From Cymodocea nodosa (taxonomy: Eukaryota > Streptophyta > Magnoliopsida > Alismatales > Cymodoceaceae): a stretch of DNA of 64,000 bases. The position numbers and the translations under genes were made by a program. Shown piece after piece: positions 34,071-44,627 of the stretch (position 1 is the stretch's first letter; each line of letters starts with the position of its first letter). The stretch covers positions 6,778,001 to 6,842,000 of the forward strand of contig CM072343.1 in assembly GCA_036874045.1 (NCBI GenBank). Direction: 5' to 3'. The notes under the pieces are model-generated. The model saw only the letters and a list, made by a program, of their open reading frames with translations. It was not told where the DNA came from and made no database searches.

Positions 34071-35888
34071 TGACTTAAGTGAACTTTCGGTGAGTTATCT
34101 ATAACTATCCGAAATTACAGTTGGGCATCGGACAGTTATATGTATAACTCTCCGAAATCTCTTTTTATTTATAAAATAGCTGTAGACACGTGTCATGTTC
34201 TGGGAAAGTGACTTAAGTGGATTTTCGGTGAGTTATCTATAACTATCCGAAATGCATCTGAGCATCGGATAGTTAAACCTGTAACTCTCCGAAATGTTTC
34301 TTTTATTATTAAATTGCTGCTAACGCATGTCGAGATCTGGTAGATTTACTTAAGTTATATATCGGTGTGTTATTTGTAACTATCCGAAATGCATCTGAGC
34401 ATCGGATAGTTAAGTTTATAAGTATCCGAAATGCATCTAAGCATCGGATAGTTAAATTTATGCACATGTTTTATAGTTAAATCAACGAAGAAAGTCTGTT
34501 GACTTATCTGTAACTCCATAGACTATTTATTTTCTAATATGCCATTGTAGCGATTGCAGGAACAGACAGTTGGAAGAAAAAAACCACGATCGCACGTATC
34601 ACGTAGGAATTCATTCATCGAAGGGAGAAGAAATCATCGTCGTTGATATGAATGAAGGAAGTCCAACCGACCATTCAAGTAGAAGTAGTTACCACTGAAG
34701 AAATATAAAAGAAAAGAAGAAAAAAAAAGTAAAGTGTGTGTGATCGATGGGCGGCCAATGTATACAGAGGAGGAGCACCGAACTTCTGCAAATAGTGTCG
34801 GCAATTCTCTGAAGTACCACACCAACCATCATTACCACCACCATATCCATCACAATCACCAACCATCGGAGGTTTGTGAGGATACTTTCCTAATGTCGCG
34901 TTGATTCCGAGCCAAACACAGTGCCTGACAACCACTGTGAGGAGTGATCGCGTTGCGGGAAGGAAAGCCATTTTCACCAAGCGTCGACTCATATTTCAGT
35001 AGATCGTAAAGCTTCTAGCCTTGACTTTGGGTTGATGCCTGTATGCTGAAGAGGAGATGATCTTGCAATTCTGGACTCGTGATTCTATAGGGAGAGGAGA
35101 CAAAATTGTAAGTGGTTTAATTTTCAGTGGTGTAATCGCATCGTATGTAGTGACAGAAGTATTTACTGTCGACTGAGATTACTTTACATTTCACCTTTCG
35201 CCCATTTCCATGTTCATATTAAAACAAAAATACCAAAAACAATTTATCTATGTTTGTATGTTGTATTTGAGTGTTGTATTGTTTGTGTTGTATCGTGATT
35301 AATGTTATCTTTATCAGTGTTGTGATTGTTTTATGTTAGTTTTAGTTTTACAGTTGACTGAAATTGGTTCGATCAAAAGACTTAAAAATTTTAATGGTTA
35401 TTGTTTGAATTATCTGAATGTTAATATGCTTAATGATAAATCCAATGTTTACTAACATTAAAGAGTTTAATTGATGTTATTTACAATCTGTGGAATCGCC
35501 CAATGGTTGGCCGAATTCCTTTGTAAATAGCAGTATTTAAAAAGAAAAGATAGGCTCGTGGAGTTAACTTAAGTCCACGAGGTTAGTCCATTGAGTTAAA
35601 TGTAATTCAACGGAGAGCTTATTGAATATATAAATTTGATTGTTAACAAACAGACAGTTCTCAACTCTTAAGCAATTCCCTGTGGGATCGACCTGTACTT
35701 GTACATCGATACAATAGACATTGTGTACTTGCACTTAAAGTACAAATTGGAATTAATATCTAAATTGTATTAAAGGTTGTTTGTTTACTTCTAAAAGAAA
35801 AAGAATAGGCATAAAGATAAATTAACTAAGTAAAAACAGAAGTAACAAATCCATGTTTTTCTAGTGTAGTGCTGGGAAAATCCAAACA
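34071..35888 (+). repeat. 3' LTR of Ath-4, 5'-truncated
   Basis: Collinear with 24206-26378 from the GACTTAAGTGAACTTTCGG point on, about 380 bases into the LTR, to TCCAAACA. It has one extra hairpin-repeat unit (about 34415-34455) and lacks one TTGAGTTA segment present at 26045-26095. Confidence 0.9.
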
Positions 35889-36533
35889 CTACTCTACTTT
35901 AATTTTGTATTGGGCCCTCAACTTTTCTTCAGCCCATCTTTTCTTTATGGCATCATATAGGATATGTGCCTTGGCCATAGCCATTTCTTCATCATCTCCG
36001 GTCTTTTGCTATTTTGACCAAGCTAGTAAATTCTTTATCCTCTTCTTTAGTTCTCGGCCAAGCAAATGTTACTTGTGGTAATGGCTATATTGATGGAACT
36101 GAAGGTCCTGGTTGCTATTCCTCAGTAATTGGTCTTTCAGTAGCCGACTTTGCAACTACAGATTCTTTAGCTGCTTTCCTCTATTGCTCCCAAATTGCCC
36201 ACCGGGCATGTCAACCAATATGTCGTACAAACCATAATTTGGACTTGCACTGGATCAATTCGAGGGCAACTTCGTTGTTTTGCCTGATTCTTCTTTCTCT
36301 ATTTACTGCAATTTCTATTACTACATTTATCCTCGTCTCCACAATCTAAGGTATCTTAATATTTAAATCTACTAAAACTTTCCTCTAGTAGAAAATGTTA
36401 GATTCTACCTTTTAGAGCTCTTTCTCCCGAGTTGTGTTCTTGATCTTTTGTCTTGTATGCCATTCTTCTGATTCTTTGAGAAATCTCGTGGTGTCAACTT
36501 CCTCCCAAAACTCTAGCATCATCTTGTCTTCAT
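35889..36533 (-). pseudogene. Env-like gene of Ath-3, N-terminal part
   Basis: Starts at the ATG 36531-36533 (on the minus strand ATGAAGACAAGATG). Minus-strand homology to Ath-2 13838-14460 continues to 35889, where Ath-4 is inserted. Broken by stops; the C-terminal part is at 22599-24205. Confidence 0.75.
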
Positions 36534-37241
36534 GGTGTGACAAAATGGAATGGAATCGCTATGATCTTCACTATTCTAAGTTCTAAATGATTCTGCGGAT
36601 AATGCCCCCAAACCCTAAGTTTTAGTATAAATAAACCCTAAGTTTTAGGTGGGTAATCAAGTCATTTTCCCGTGCAAACTCTCGCTCTCTCACTCACTTC
36701 TCCATAGAGTTACGGTTAACTCCACGGACTAAGTTCGTGGACTTAACTACAGTACTTTGTTGAGTTACAGTTAACTCAATGGAGTAAGCTCGTTAACTTA
36801 TCCTAGACTCAATGGAGTAAGTTTGTTGAGTTAAGCATAACTCAACGGACTTCCCGTAAAATTATAACTAATAAAAATACTTATAATAATAATTTACTTT
36901 GGTCAAGATCGAAGAATTTCTAGTCTAATTGACTCTTACTTTTTCAACATTTTAAAATTTCAGTCAAACCATTATATTCCTCGGTTGAACCGAAATTAAA
37001 TACCATTTTCTTTTTTCTACCAGTTGAACTGATACTATGCTTCGGTAAAATCGACCTTTTACTTAATATAATATATAGATTTTTTGTTTTTATGTTTCGG
37101 TCAAACCGATGGATTCTGTCAGTTGAATCGCAACAAAAAATTTTTTTTTTAATATATGTTTTGGTAAAATCGATAATTTCTTTTGGTTGAACCGTGACTA
37201 ACTTCAAAAATAAGTTTTTTTTTTAACATATATATATCTTA
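36534..37241 (-). promoter_or_regulatory. Integrase to env-like spacer of Ath-3
   Basis: Same structure as in Ath-1 and Ath-2: CGGTCAAACC-type repeats (about 36955-37200), TTGAGTTA motifs (36700-36850), and a TATA-like box at 36621-36634 about 90 bases before the ATG. No gene. Confidence 0.55.
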
Positions 37242-37707
37242 CTAAGTAAAGCTCGAGTAGTCCTCTACTCTTACTTCTTCTAAAATTCCAAAGGAACTTT
37301 TTGGAATTTTTAGAATAGGTCTAAGTCTTTGTCCATTTACTTTAAATATATTCTGATTTTTAGGATTTTCAATTTCAATAGCTACATAGGGATAAATATT
37401 TCAAATTATGTAATGTCCTACCCATCTAGATCTTAATTTTCTTGGATGGTTATAGAGTCTAGTCATGTAAAGATATACTTCTTGTCCTATTTCAAAAATT
37501 TTTGGAATAATTTTCTTGTCATGCTAGAACTTCATTTTCTCTTTTTCTTTTACAGTCTTTGACTAAAATTTATTCCTAAACTCTTCTAATTCAATCAATT
37601 GCATTTTTCTATTTTCTACAGCTTGATTCAAATTAGTATTTAGAGTTTTTAATGCCCAATAGGCTTTATGTTCAATTTCAACTAGTAAATGGCAACTTTT
37701 TCCATAT
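37242..37707 (-). pseudogene. Integrase C-terminus of Ath-3
   Basis: Homologous to the last ~155 codons of the Ath-5 integrase, ending in YSSFT with a TAG at 37242-37244; several internal stops. Cut upstream by Cop-3. Confidence 0.85.
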
Positions 37708-38077
37708 TGTTGTGTAGAAAGATCAAACAAACGTGGAGCATCTAGGGGTGGTGTGGAGAAGAGATCAACATGGATGAGAGGAATGCAAGTGGAGAATTCG
37801 GAAGAACAACAAATTTACATGGTTCCCCAACACGAGTACGTCTACGGGTGATCAATCTATCATGATTCCTTGCTGTATGGTTGCTGGTACAAAGAAGGGA
37901 GAGAACGAAATCTAGGGATTTGGCTTGTTGGCCTCCCTTGGATGAGGATGACCCCTTATATAGAGACAACGATGGGTGATACCTAAAAGACAAGTTTGCC
38001 CCTATACAAATTATCAAAGAAATACAACCATATACAATGACATATATATATACTTGATGGAAGACACACGCATCACA
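37708..38077 (-). repeat. 3' LTR of Cop-3
   Basis: On the minus strand TGTGATGCGTGTGTC to CTACACAACA, with a TATA box CTATATAAGG (about 37951-37965). A purine-rich tract GGCAAGGTAGAGATT (38078-38092) directly precedes it. The boundaries are set by TG/CA ends, the polypurine tract and the left flank. Confidence 0.75.
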
Positions 38078-38144
38078 AATCTCTACCTTGCCTTTCATCA
38101 ATTTCACCATGAACAAGTGATAGATCACCAAGACCTAGCGTGGG

Positions 38145-39068
38145 TCAACAGCAGCAATAGATGTTGAGTAAGTCCAAGCAATGCTTGAACTTGCTTTCAA
38201 CAACACCCTTTTTAAACATATCAGTCAGGTTGTCATTTGTGTTGACCTTCATAATCTTTATCCTGTCTTCATTCCTAAGGAAGCGATACTTAACATCAAT
38301 ATGTTTAGTTCTATCATGAAAGACATTATCTTTGGAGAGACAAATAGCGCTAAGACTATCATAGAAGATATCAGCTTTATCAATGCACCAACCAAATTCT
38401 CTAAGTAAGCCTTTCAACCAAATCCCTTCCTTTGCAGCTTCTGTCATAGCCACATATTCAGCCTCAATTGTGGATAGAGATACCGTAGGCTGAAGAGTTG
38501 ATTTCCAACGCACAATAGAACCTGCAAATGTAAAGACATAACCGGATAATGATCTCCTTCTATCAACATCACCTACATAATCTGAGTCTATATAACCAGC
38601 CATAGTACAACCCTGATCTGCTACATACATCAAGCTAGCGCCTAGAGTTCCTTTCAAATATCTAAATATCCTTTTAACTACTTTCCAATGTTCCCTACCT
38701 AGATTGGACATGAACCTACTAACAACACTCAAAGGATATGCCAAATTAGGCCTAGTGCATACCATAGCATACATAAGACTTCCAACTACTTGTGCATAAG
38801 GAACTCGTTGCATATCAAGCTTTTCAAAATCAGTTTGTGGACACATCGTAGATGACAATTTGACATTTCTGTCATAAGGCGTGCTAATGGCTTTACATGA
38901 AGCCATACCAAATCTGCTAAGGATCTTTTCAATATACTTCTGTTGATTCGAAAATAGCTTACTAGAATTTCTTTCATGCCTAATCTCTATTCCAAGAATT
39001 CTGCCAGTTGGACCAAGATCCTTTATATCAAATTTTGATTTTAATGTGTCCTTCAGCTCTTGTATCAC
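38145..39068 (-). pseudogene. Copia RT C-terminus and RNase H of Cop-3
   Basis: A 307-residue frame without stops, starting inside RT at QELKDTLKSKFDIKDLG. It contains YAQVVGSLMYAMVCTRPNLA, the RNase H start AGYIDSDYVGDVDRRRSLSG, STIEAEYVAMTEAAKE, KHIDVKYRFLR and the end CLDLLNIYCCC. This is the classic end of a Tnt1-like copia polyprotein, followed by the polypurine tract and LTR. The frame is open but the element is truncated, so it cannot act on its own. Confidence 0.92.
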
Positions 39069-39374
39069 TTCGTAGATGACATCATATTTGGAGCAACAAA
39101 TGATAAATTAGTTGAGTTTTTTTCGAAAGACATGACTATTCAATTTGAAATGAGTATGATGGGTGAACTATCATTTTTCCTAGGCTTACAAATTAAGTAG
39201 TTAGATCAAGGTACTTTTATTTTATAAGAAAAATATACTCGAGATTTATTAAAGAGGTTTGGTTTAGACAACACTAAAACAAAGAATACACCAATGAGTA
39301 CTATCACCAAGTTGGATAAAGATGACTCTAGAAAAACTGTAGATATAAAACAATATAGAAGTATGATTGGTTCA
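39069..39374 (+). pseudogene. RT fragment of Cop-4
   Basis: Plus strand VDDIIFGATNDKLVEFFSKD, the catalytic copia RT box of SIRE-like type, then MMGELSFFLGLQIK and, after stops, KQYRSMIGSCLC. It stops where the LTR of Ath-5 begins, and the same polyprotein resumes at 54553 in RNase H. The left side abuts Cop-3 in the opposite direction. Confidence 0.88.
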
Positions 39375-41542
39375 TGTTTGTGTTTTCCTAGCATTACACC
39401 AGAAAAACTTGGATTTGTTACTTCTGTTTTTACTTAGTTAATTTATCTTTATACTTATTCTTTCTTTTAGAAGTAAACAAACAACCTTTAATACAATTTA
39501 GATATTAATTCCAATTTGTACTTTAACTGCAAGTGCAAAGTGTCTATTGTATTAGTGTGCAAGTACAAGTCGATCCCACAGGGAATTGCTGAAGAGCTTA
39601 AGAACTGTTCGTTTGTTAACAATCAAATTTATATATTCAATAAGCTCTCCGTTGAATTACAGTTAACTCAACGGACAAAGTTCATTGAGTTATGGCTAAC
39701 TCAACGGACTAATCTCGTGGACTTAAGTTAACTCCACAAGCCTGTCTTTTCTTTTTAATGCTGCTATTTATAGAGGAATTCAACCAACCATTGGGCGATT
39801 CCACAGATTGTAAATAACATCAATTAAGCTCTTTAATGTTAGTTAACATTAGATTTATCATTAAGCAATACTAACATTCAGATAATTCAAACAGTAACCA
39901 TTAAAATCTTTAAATCTTTTGAACAAACCAATTTTAGTAAACTGTAAAACTAAAACAACATAAAACAATCACAACACTGACAAAGATAACATTAATCACG
40001 ATACAACACAAACAATACAACACTCAAATACAACATACAAACATAGATAAATTGTTTTTGGTATTTTTGTTTTAATATGAACATGGAAATGGGTGAAAGG
40101 TGAAATGTAAAGTAATCTCACTTGACATTAAATACTTACGACACTACTTGCAACGCGATTACACCATTGAAAATTAAACCACTTACAATTATATCTCCTC
40201 TCCCTATAGAATCGCGAGTCCAGAATTGCAAGATGATCTCCTCTTCAGCATACAAGCATCAACCCAAAGCCAAGGCTAAAAGCTTTACGATCTCCTGAAA
40301 TATGAGTCGGCGCTTGGTGAAAATGGCTTCCCTTCCCACGACGCGATCACTCCTCACAGTGGTTGTCAGGCACTATGTTTGGCTCATAATCGACCCGACA
40401 TCAAGAAAGTATCCTCATAGACCTCCGATGGTTGGTGATTATGGTGGTGGTAATGATGGTTAGTGTGATACTTCAGAGAATCGCCGATACTGTCTGCAGA
40501 AAGCTCGGTTCTCCTCCTCTGTATACACTGGCCATCCATCGATCACACACTTTACTTCTTTTTCTTCTTTTCTTTTATATTTCTTTAGTAGTAACTGCTT
40601 CTACTTGAATGGTCGGTTGGATTTCCTTCATTCATATCAACGGTGATGCTTTCTTCTCCCTACAAGATACGTGCAGTCGTGGTTTTTCTTCCAACTGTTT
40701 TGTTTCTACAACCGCTATAGTGGCATATTAGAAAATAAATAGTCCGTGGAGTTATAGATAACTCAACGAATTTTCTTCGTTGATTTAACTATAAAACAGG
40801 TGCATAAATTTAACTATCCGATGCTTAGGTGCATTTCGGATACTTATAAACTTAACTATCTGATGCCTAGATGCATTTCGGATAATTACAGATAACTCAC
40901 CAATATATAACTTAAGTAAACCTACTAGATCTTGACACTTGTCAGCAGTAGTTTAATCATAAAATAACATTTCGAAGAGTTACGGAGCTAACTATCTGAT
41001 GCTCAGATGCAATTTAGATAGTTAGAGATAACTCACCGAAAATCCACTTAAGTCACTTTCCTAGAACATGACACGTGTCCTCAACTATTTTATAAATAAA
41101 AAGAGATTTCGGAGAGTTATACATATAACTGTCCAATGCCTAGTTACAATTTTAGATAGTTATAGATAACTCACCGAAAGTTCACTTAAGTCATGCATTA
41201 TGGTTTCGACACGTGTACTTCAGGAAATAATAAAATATTCTTTCAAAACATAACTGTTCGGCAATTTAAACATAACTATCCGAAATATGTCCGGTATGTT
41301 AAACATAACTGTCCGAAATATCAAAAAATTCGGATACTTAAGAATTTCACAGCCTGCAACTTACTGACAGTTTAGAAATGTACTAAATTGACATTAATTC
41401 CCCAAAATTAAGCAGATTCTTCAATTAAAGCATATAATAGTGCAATTATAACATAATAGCTTAATTCTCATATGATAAGCTAAATATTATGCAATTAACC
41501 ATCATTTAATCGTTAATAATATGCACTTTTTCATTCTAAACA
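39375..41542 (-). repeat. 3' LTR of Ath-5
   Basis: 2168 bases, on the minus strand TGTTTAGAATGAAAAAG to a slightly diverged end. Closely similar to the Ath-4 LTRs, with the CCGAAATGCATC hairpin repeats at 40850-41190 and TTGAGTTA motifs at 39650-39730. Confidence 0.92.
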
Positions 41543-41556
41543 CTTCCCCCATACCT
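41543..41556 (-). other. Terminal polypurine tract of Ath-5
   Basis: AGGTATGGGGGAAG on the minus strand, immediately before the LTR start TGTTTAG. Its upstream context GCAAAATTTAGGTATGGGGG is nearly repeated at the internal tract 42843-42858. Confidence 0.9.
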
Positions 41557-43264
41557 AAATTTTGCTAGTCCCTTAGGAAACTAAGATCTAATTAATTGGT
41601 CTTTCAAAAAGTGCTAGAATTAATTCTTTCTCTTTCTTTTCTTCTTCTGTTTAGCATAAAAATATATTCTATATGTTTCAGTAATCAACCTACAAATATA
41701 CTTAGAATATATGTAAATTGCATACAAAGTATATCATCATCACATAGGTGTTAATTATATTATCGTTTATTCTTCTTTTCATCATCTGCCATCCTAAATT
41801 TTCTAATAAGATTTCTAGAAGAAATTTCAACAACATACGAATCAAAGTACAATCCAATTCAATATGATTAAGACAAGTAGAATAAAGAATTGTATCTCCA
41901 TTAAACAGCTTCAAAAGTCAATTCTAGATTCATATTACAACAATTCTAGATAACAGAAAATATACTCGATTCATAAGATATCTGTATTTCACAAAAAACA
42001 CTTGTATCCTTTTAGAATAGTATATGTTTTTTTTTTTTTTTAAAAGCTAATTTGACAAGCTTGAATCATACAAGAGTTTTCTAATGTACCCATGTAACGA
42101 GCTTTCAGTCAACAATCCCAAATTTGATCAGGATCTTAGGTTGCCAGATTTCAAGAGTCCATTTTCAGGTCAACAATCTTTACATACCTATCTGCTCAAG
42201 TACAAAAGGCTCGTGATCAAACAAGTCAATAAACTCTCAAATTTTTTTTTTTTTTTTTTTCTTCTTTCAATCAAACTGCAAACACAAAACAAAACATTAA
42301 TCACATACTATATATGTATGTATTTCATTAATACAGATGCAATAATCACCAATCTCATATAGTCCTACTTCTATCATTTACTGTAAATATAAATCCATAA
42401 CAATAAGCTCATACTTTTTCTGTAGTTTAATAAGATCTACACATAAATCATTCTACAAGTTCAATCAATCAAATTAAATGTATCTTTCATCATATATGTT
42501 TCATTTAATCTAGAATTCACATTTCAGCTCCTTCAGGACTTCAAATAATTTACTGATTTTTCATTAAGCATTCTGATTTCATTTTAAAATTGTGAAACTG
42601 TTAAACTCATGAAATTCAGAAAAAACATAAGATACCATATCTAGATTTGCATAAATAGTAAATTCTGTAGCATCTTATATAGCCTTCTAAATATAACATT
42701 CAAGTAGTTACAATTTATATAAATTTTACAATCTTAATTATCGGATAATTACAAGTTCATAAAAATTTTCAATTTCCATAACTTTGCAGTACCATTTTAA
42801 TTCCTTTAATTAACAAACTTACATAGCTGTTACTTTAATTACCTCCCCCCCATACCTACATTTTGCATTGTCCTCAATGTAAAGGATTTGACAATAAGTA
42901 TAGTAATTGTAGCAAGCATGAATACAGTTTTGTTTGATTTAAAATTCAGGATGAGTAATTAGTTACATACCTTGTTTCATTTGTATCTCCTTCTGCATAT
43001 TCCGATTTTTGATTCTGAAAAACTTTTCATTCATAGATAAAAGCAAAATATAAAACAAAATAATACTTAACAGATATTAATAAATCAGTGTCTTGTGTGG
43101 AACCCAGGCTCCTATGCCTCTAGTGGCTCACAAGCAAGCCAGTTGGTTTCCTAGAACAAATACCAACAAACTCGATTGATATATATATTTTTTTCTTTTA
43201 TAAAATAAACTTGAAAATTAAAAATTTTCTAAAAATAAACGTATAATACACACAAAATCATAGC
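41557..43264 (-). other. 3' noncoding region of Ath-5 with internal polypurine tract
   Basis: No gene. In minus-strand order: a block at 43165-43085 (CTTGCTTGTGAGCC, GGAGCCTGGGTTCC), a donor-like GTATGTAACT near 42965, the internal tract GGTATGGGGGGGAGG near 42857-42843, and the ~190-base conserved block at 42245-42050 next to T-runs (42240-42262 and near 42030). AT-rich sequence then runs to the terminal tract. All of it aligns with Ath-2 as far as Ath-2 extends. Confidence 0.7.
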
Positions 43265-44395
43265 TTAAGAACATGATTGAAAAGTAGGAACAAATGGAAT
43301 AAATGTATTAGTCCAAGAAAACTTTTTAGGCATAGTTCTTCTTGCTATTAATTCTGTTTTAATGCAGTTCTTGTTCCTTGTTAATTTGCAAACATGTAAT
43401 ATATTATAAATTCCAAATACAAGTGTATTACCATTAATGATATGAAATGCAGAAAGGGATCCTTTTTGGTTCCAAGGTAATGTAGTAGTTTCTATTTCTA
43501 CATCTATTTCAATATACTCCTCTTCCCACTTCCATTCATTTATGTCTTTCATAATCCATATTTGAAATTTCATCAATTCATCCCACCATCTTATCAGACA
43601 TAAAGTAGGATCATCTTCGTCATTATACCACATTCCTATTTGAATTTTATTAAATTCTTTAGATGGTGGTTTAGCTATTTCTCTCAGTATAGGTAATATT
43701 TCTATATATTCATCATAACTGTCTATGCTCACTATGTATAAATCAGATCCAAATGCTATTGATATATCTGTGACTAGATATATATATCCATCAAGTATGA
43801 CATGTGTTTTGTTAATTAATGATTTCCATCCCAGATATATCATAATATTTTCATTCCAAGATCTATTCAGAACGTTATACACACTTAAGTGTAAATCTTC
43901 ACCCCAATTTCCTGTAGGCCTCCAATAATATAATTTTTTAGGAATTGCAGAATTTTTATCAAAAAATATTAAAGCTGACCCACAATTTATAGTTGGTACT
44001 TCAAATCTATTAGGTCTTCCTATATTCCATTCTTCTCCTGTTATAGAATTTCTTATCAAAATATCAGGTAATAATAAACTTGCATACATTGGTCTCGTCC
44101 TGTATATGATTAATCCTTCATCTATCCCCATAATATGATTTATTCCTTCTAATGTATTGGGTGGAATTCCAGTAGTTTCTTCCATAGCCAAATATTCATG
44201 GGTATTTGAACTACGATTAAATGACCTCCATATAAATCCATCTCTAATCTTAGTCATTTTAGCAGCTTGTAGTCCCTGAAAATATTTTTCTTCAATACAG
44301 TCTTTAATTTCTTTTGATACACAACACAGCCTGCACAGATCTTTAGCTGATAAATTACTCAGTACTTCCCTTAGTGCATCCAATGGTAATTGCAT
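43265..44395 (-). CDS. F-box protein gene carried by Ath-5, uninterrupted
   Basis: ATG at 44395, 376 residues ending FVPTFQSCS, no internal stop. The F-box, residues ~2-40, is QLPLDALREVLSNLSAKDLC followed by CVSKEIKDCI, the SKP1-binding motif of SCF ubiquitin-ligase adaptors. The remainder resembles an F-box-associated region: LPDILIRNSITGEEWNIG, YYWRPTGNWGEDLHL, LDGYIYLVTD, MWYNDEDDPTLCLIRWWDE. The start used in Ath-2 is ATA here, so this second in-frame ATG is chosen. It lies 190-230 bases after the displaced gag core, separated by a probable intron. An open frame in a decayed element could mean late origin or selection. The target protein is unknown. Confidence 0.87.
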   Translation of the reverse strand: MQLPLDALREVLSNLSAKDLCRLCCVSKEIKDCIEEKYFQGLQAAKMTKIRDGFIWRSFNRSSNTHEYLAMEETTGIPPNTLEGINHIMGIDEGLIIYRTRPMYASLLLPDILIRNSITGEEWNIGRPNRFEVPTINCGSALIFFDKNSAIPKKLYYWRPTGNWGEDLHLSVYNVLNRSWNENIMIYLGWKSLINKTHVILDGYIYLVTDISIAFGSDLYIVSIDSYDEYIEILPILREIAKPPSKEFNKIQIGMWYNDEDDPTLCLIRWWDELMKFQIWIMKDINEWKWEEEYIEIDVEIETTTLPWNQKGSLSAFHIINGNTLVFGIYNILHVCKLTRNKNCIKTELIARRTMPKKFSWTNTFIPFVPTFQSCS

Positions 44396-44413
44396 CAATT
44401 CTATTTGTTGATT

Positions 44414-44602
44414 CTGTATAACACAAACAAAAATTTAGTAGAGACAAAAATTAACATAACTACTACACACCCTCGTGGAGTTAAGGAATAACTCAACAAA
44501 CTAAGTTTGTTGAGTTAAGGAATAACTCAACGGACTAAGTTCGTTGAGTTAAGGACTAACTCTACAATACTATTAACTAAAAATAAAAACATATATACAT
44601 AC
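44414..44602 (-). other. Probable intron between gag core and F-box gene, Ath-5
   Basis: Donor AACTATCT-GTATGTATAT, acceptor GTGTTATACAG-AATCAAC, 189 bases. It contains three TTGAGTTA/TAACTCAA pairs (44470-44560). Equivalent sites exist in Ath-2 (18389-18585). The gag stop lies just before the donor, so splicing would leave two frames on one message. Confidence 0.55.
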
Positions 44603-44627
44603 AGATAGTTGCTTCAGAAATGCTGCT

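Larger units (their letters stand above)
24206..35888 (+). mobile_element. Ath-4: Athila-like element inserted in Ath-3, interior mostly lost
   Basis: Both outer LTR ends are present (TGTTTAGAATG at 24206, TCCAAACA ending 35888). The flanks are CTGCT (24201-24205) and CTACT (35889-35893), a 5-bp target duplication with one change, and the env-like gene of Ath-3 reads on across the gap. Inside are the 5' LTR, primer site and gag tail, then Cop-2 inserted at 27480. From within Cop-2 (about 34070) into the 3' LTR everything has been deleted, including Ath-4 pol. Confidence 0.9.
35889..37707 (-). mobile_element. Ath-3, right part
   Basis: Continuation of Ath-3 after Ath-4: N-terminal env-like gene, spacer, and C-terminal integrase. 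It is cut at 37707 by Cop-3, and its RT and LTR are not found in the window. Confidence 0.87.
37708..39068 (-). mobile_element. Cop-3: 5'-truncated copia element of another (Tnt1-like) lineage
   Basis: Minus-strand 3' LTR, polypurine tract and the end of the polyprotein. The LTR is only ~370 bases and unrelated to the LTRs of the other elements. The left flank is CATAT of the Ath-3 integrase. The right side ends inside RT at an inverted junction with Cop-4. Confidence 0.85.

Noticed and set aside
37742..38131. 129-codon minus-strand frame near Cop-3
   Set aside because: It spans the Cop-3 LTR, its polypurine tract and the stretch beyond, so it is not a gene.
38078..38144. Extending the Cop-3 LTR to GGTCAACA at 38144
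   Set aside because: The purine-rich GGCAAGGTAGAGATT at 38078-38092 fits the polypurine tract and puts the LTR start at 38077; the longer version would have no such tract.
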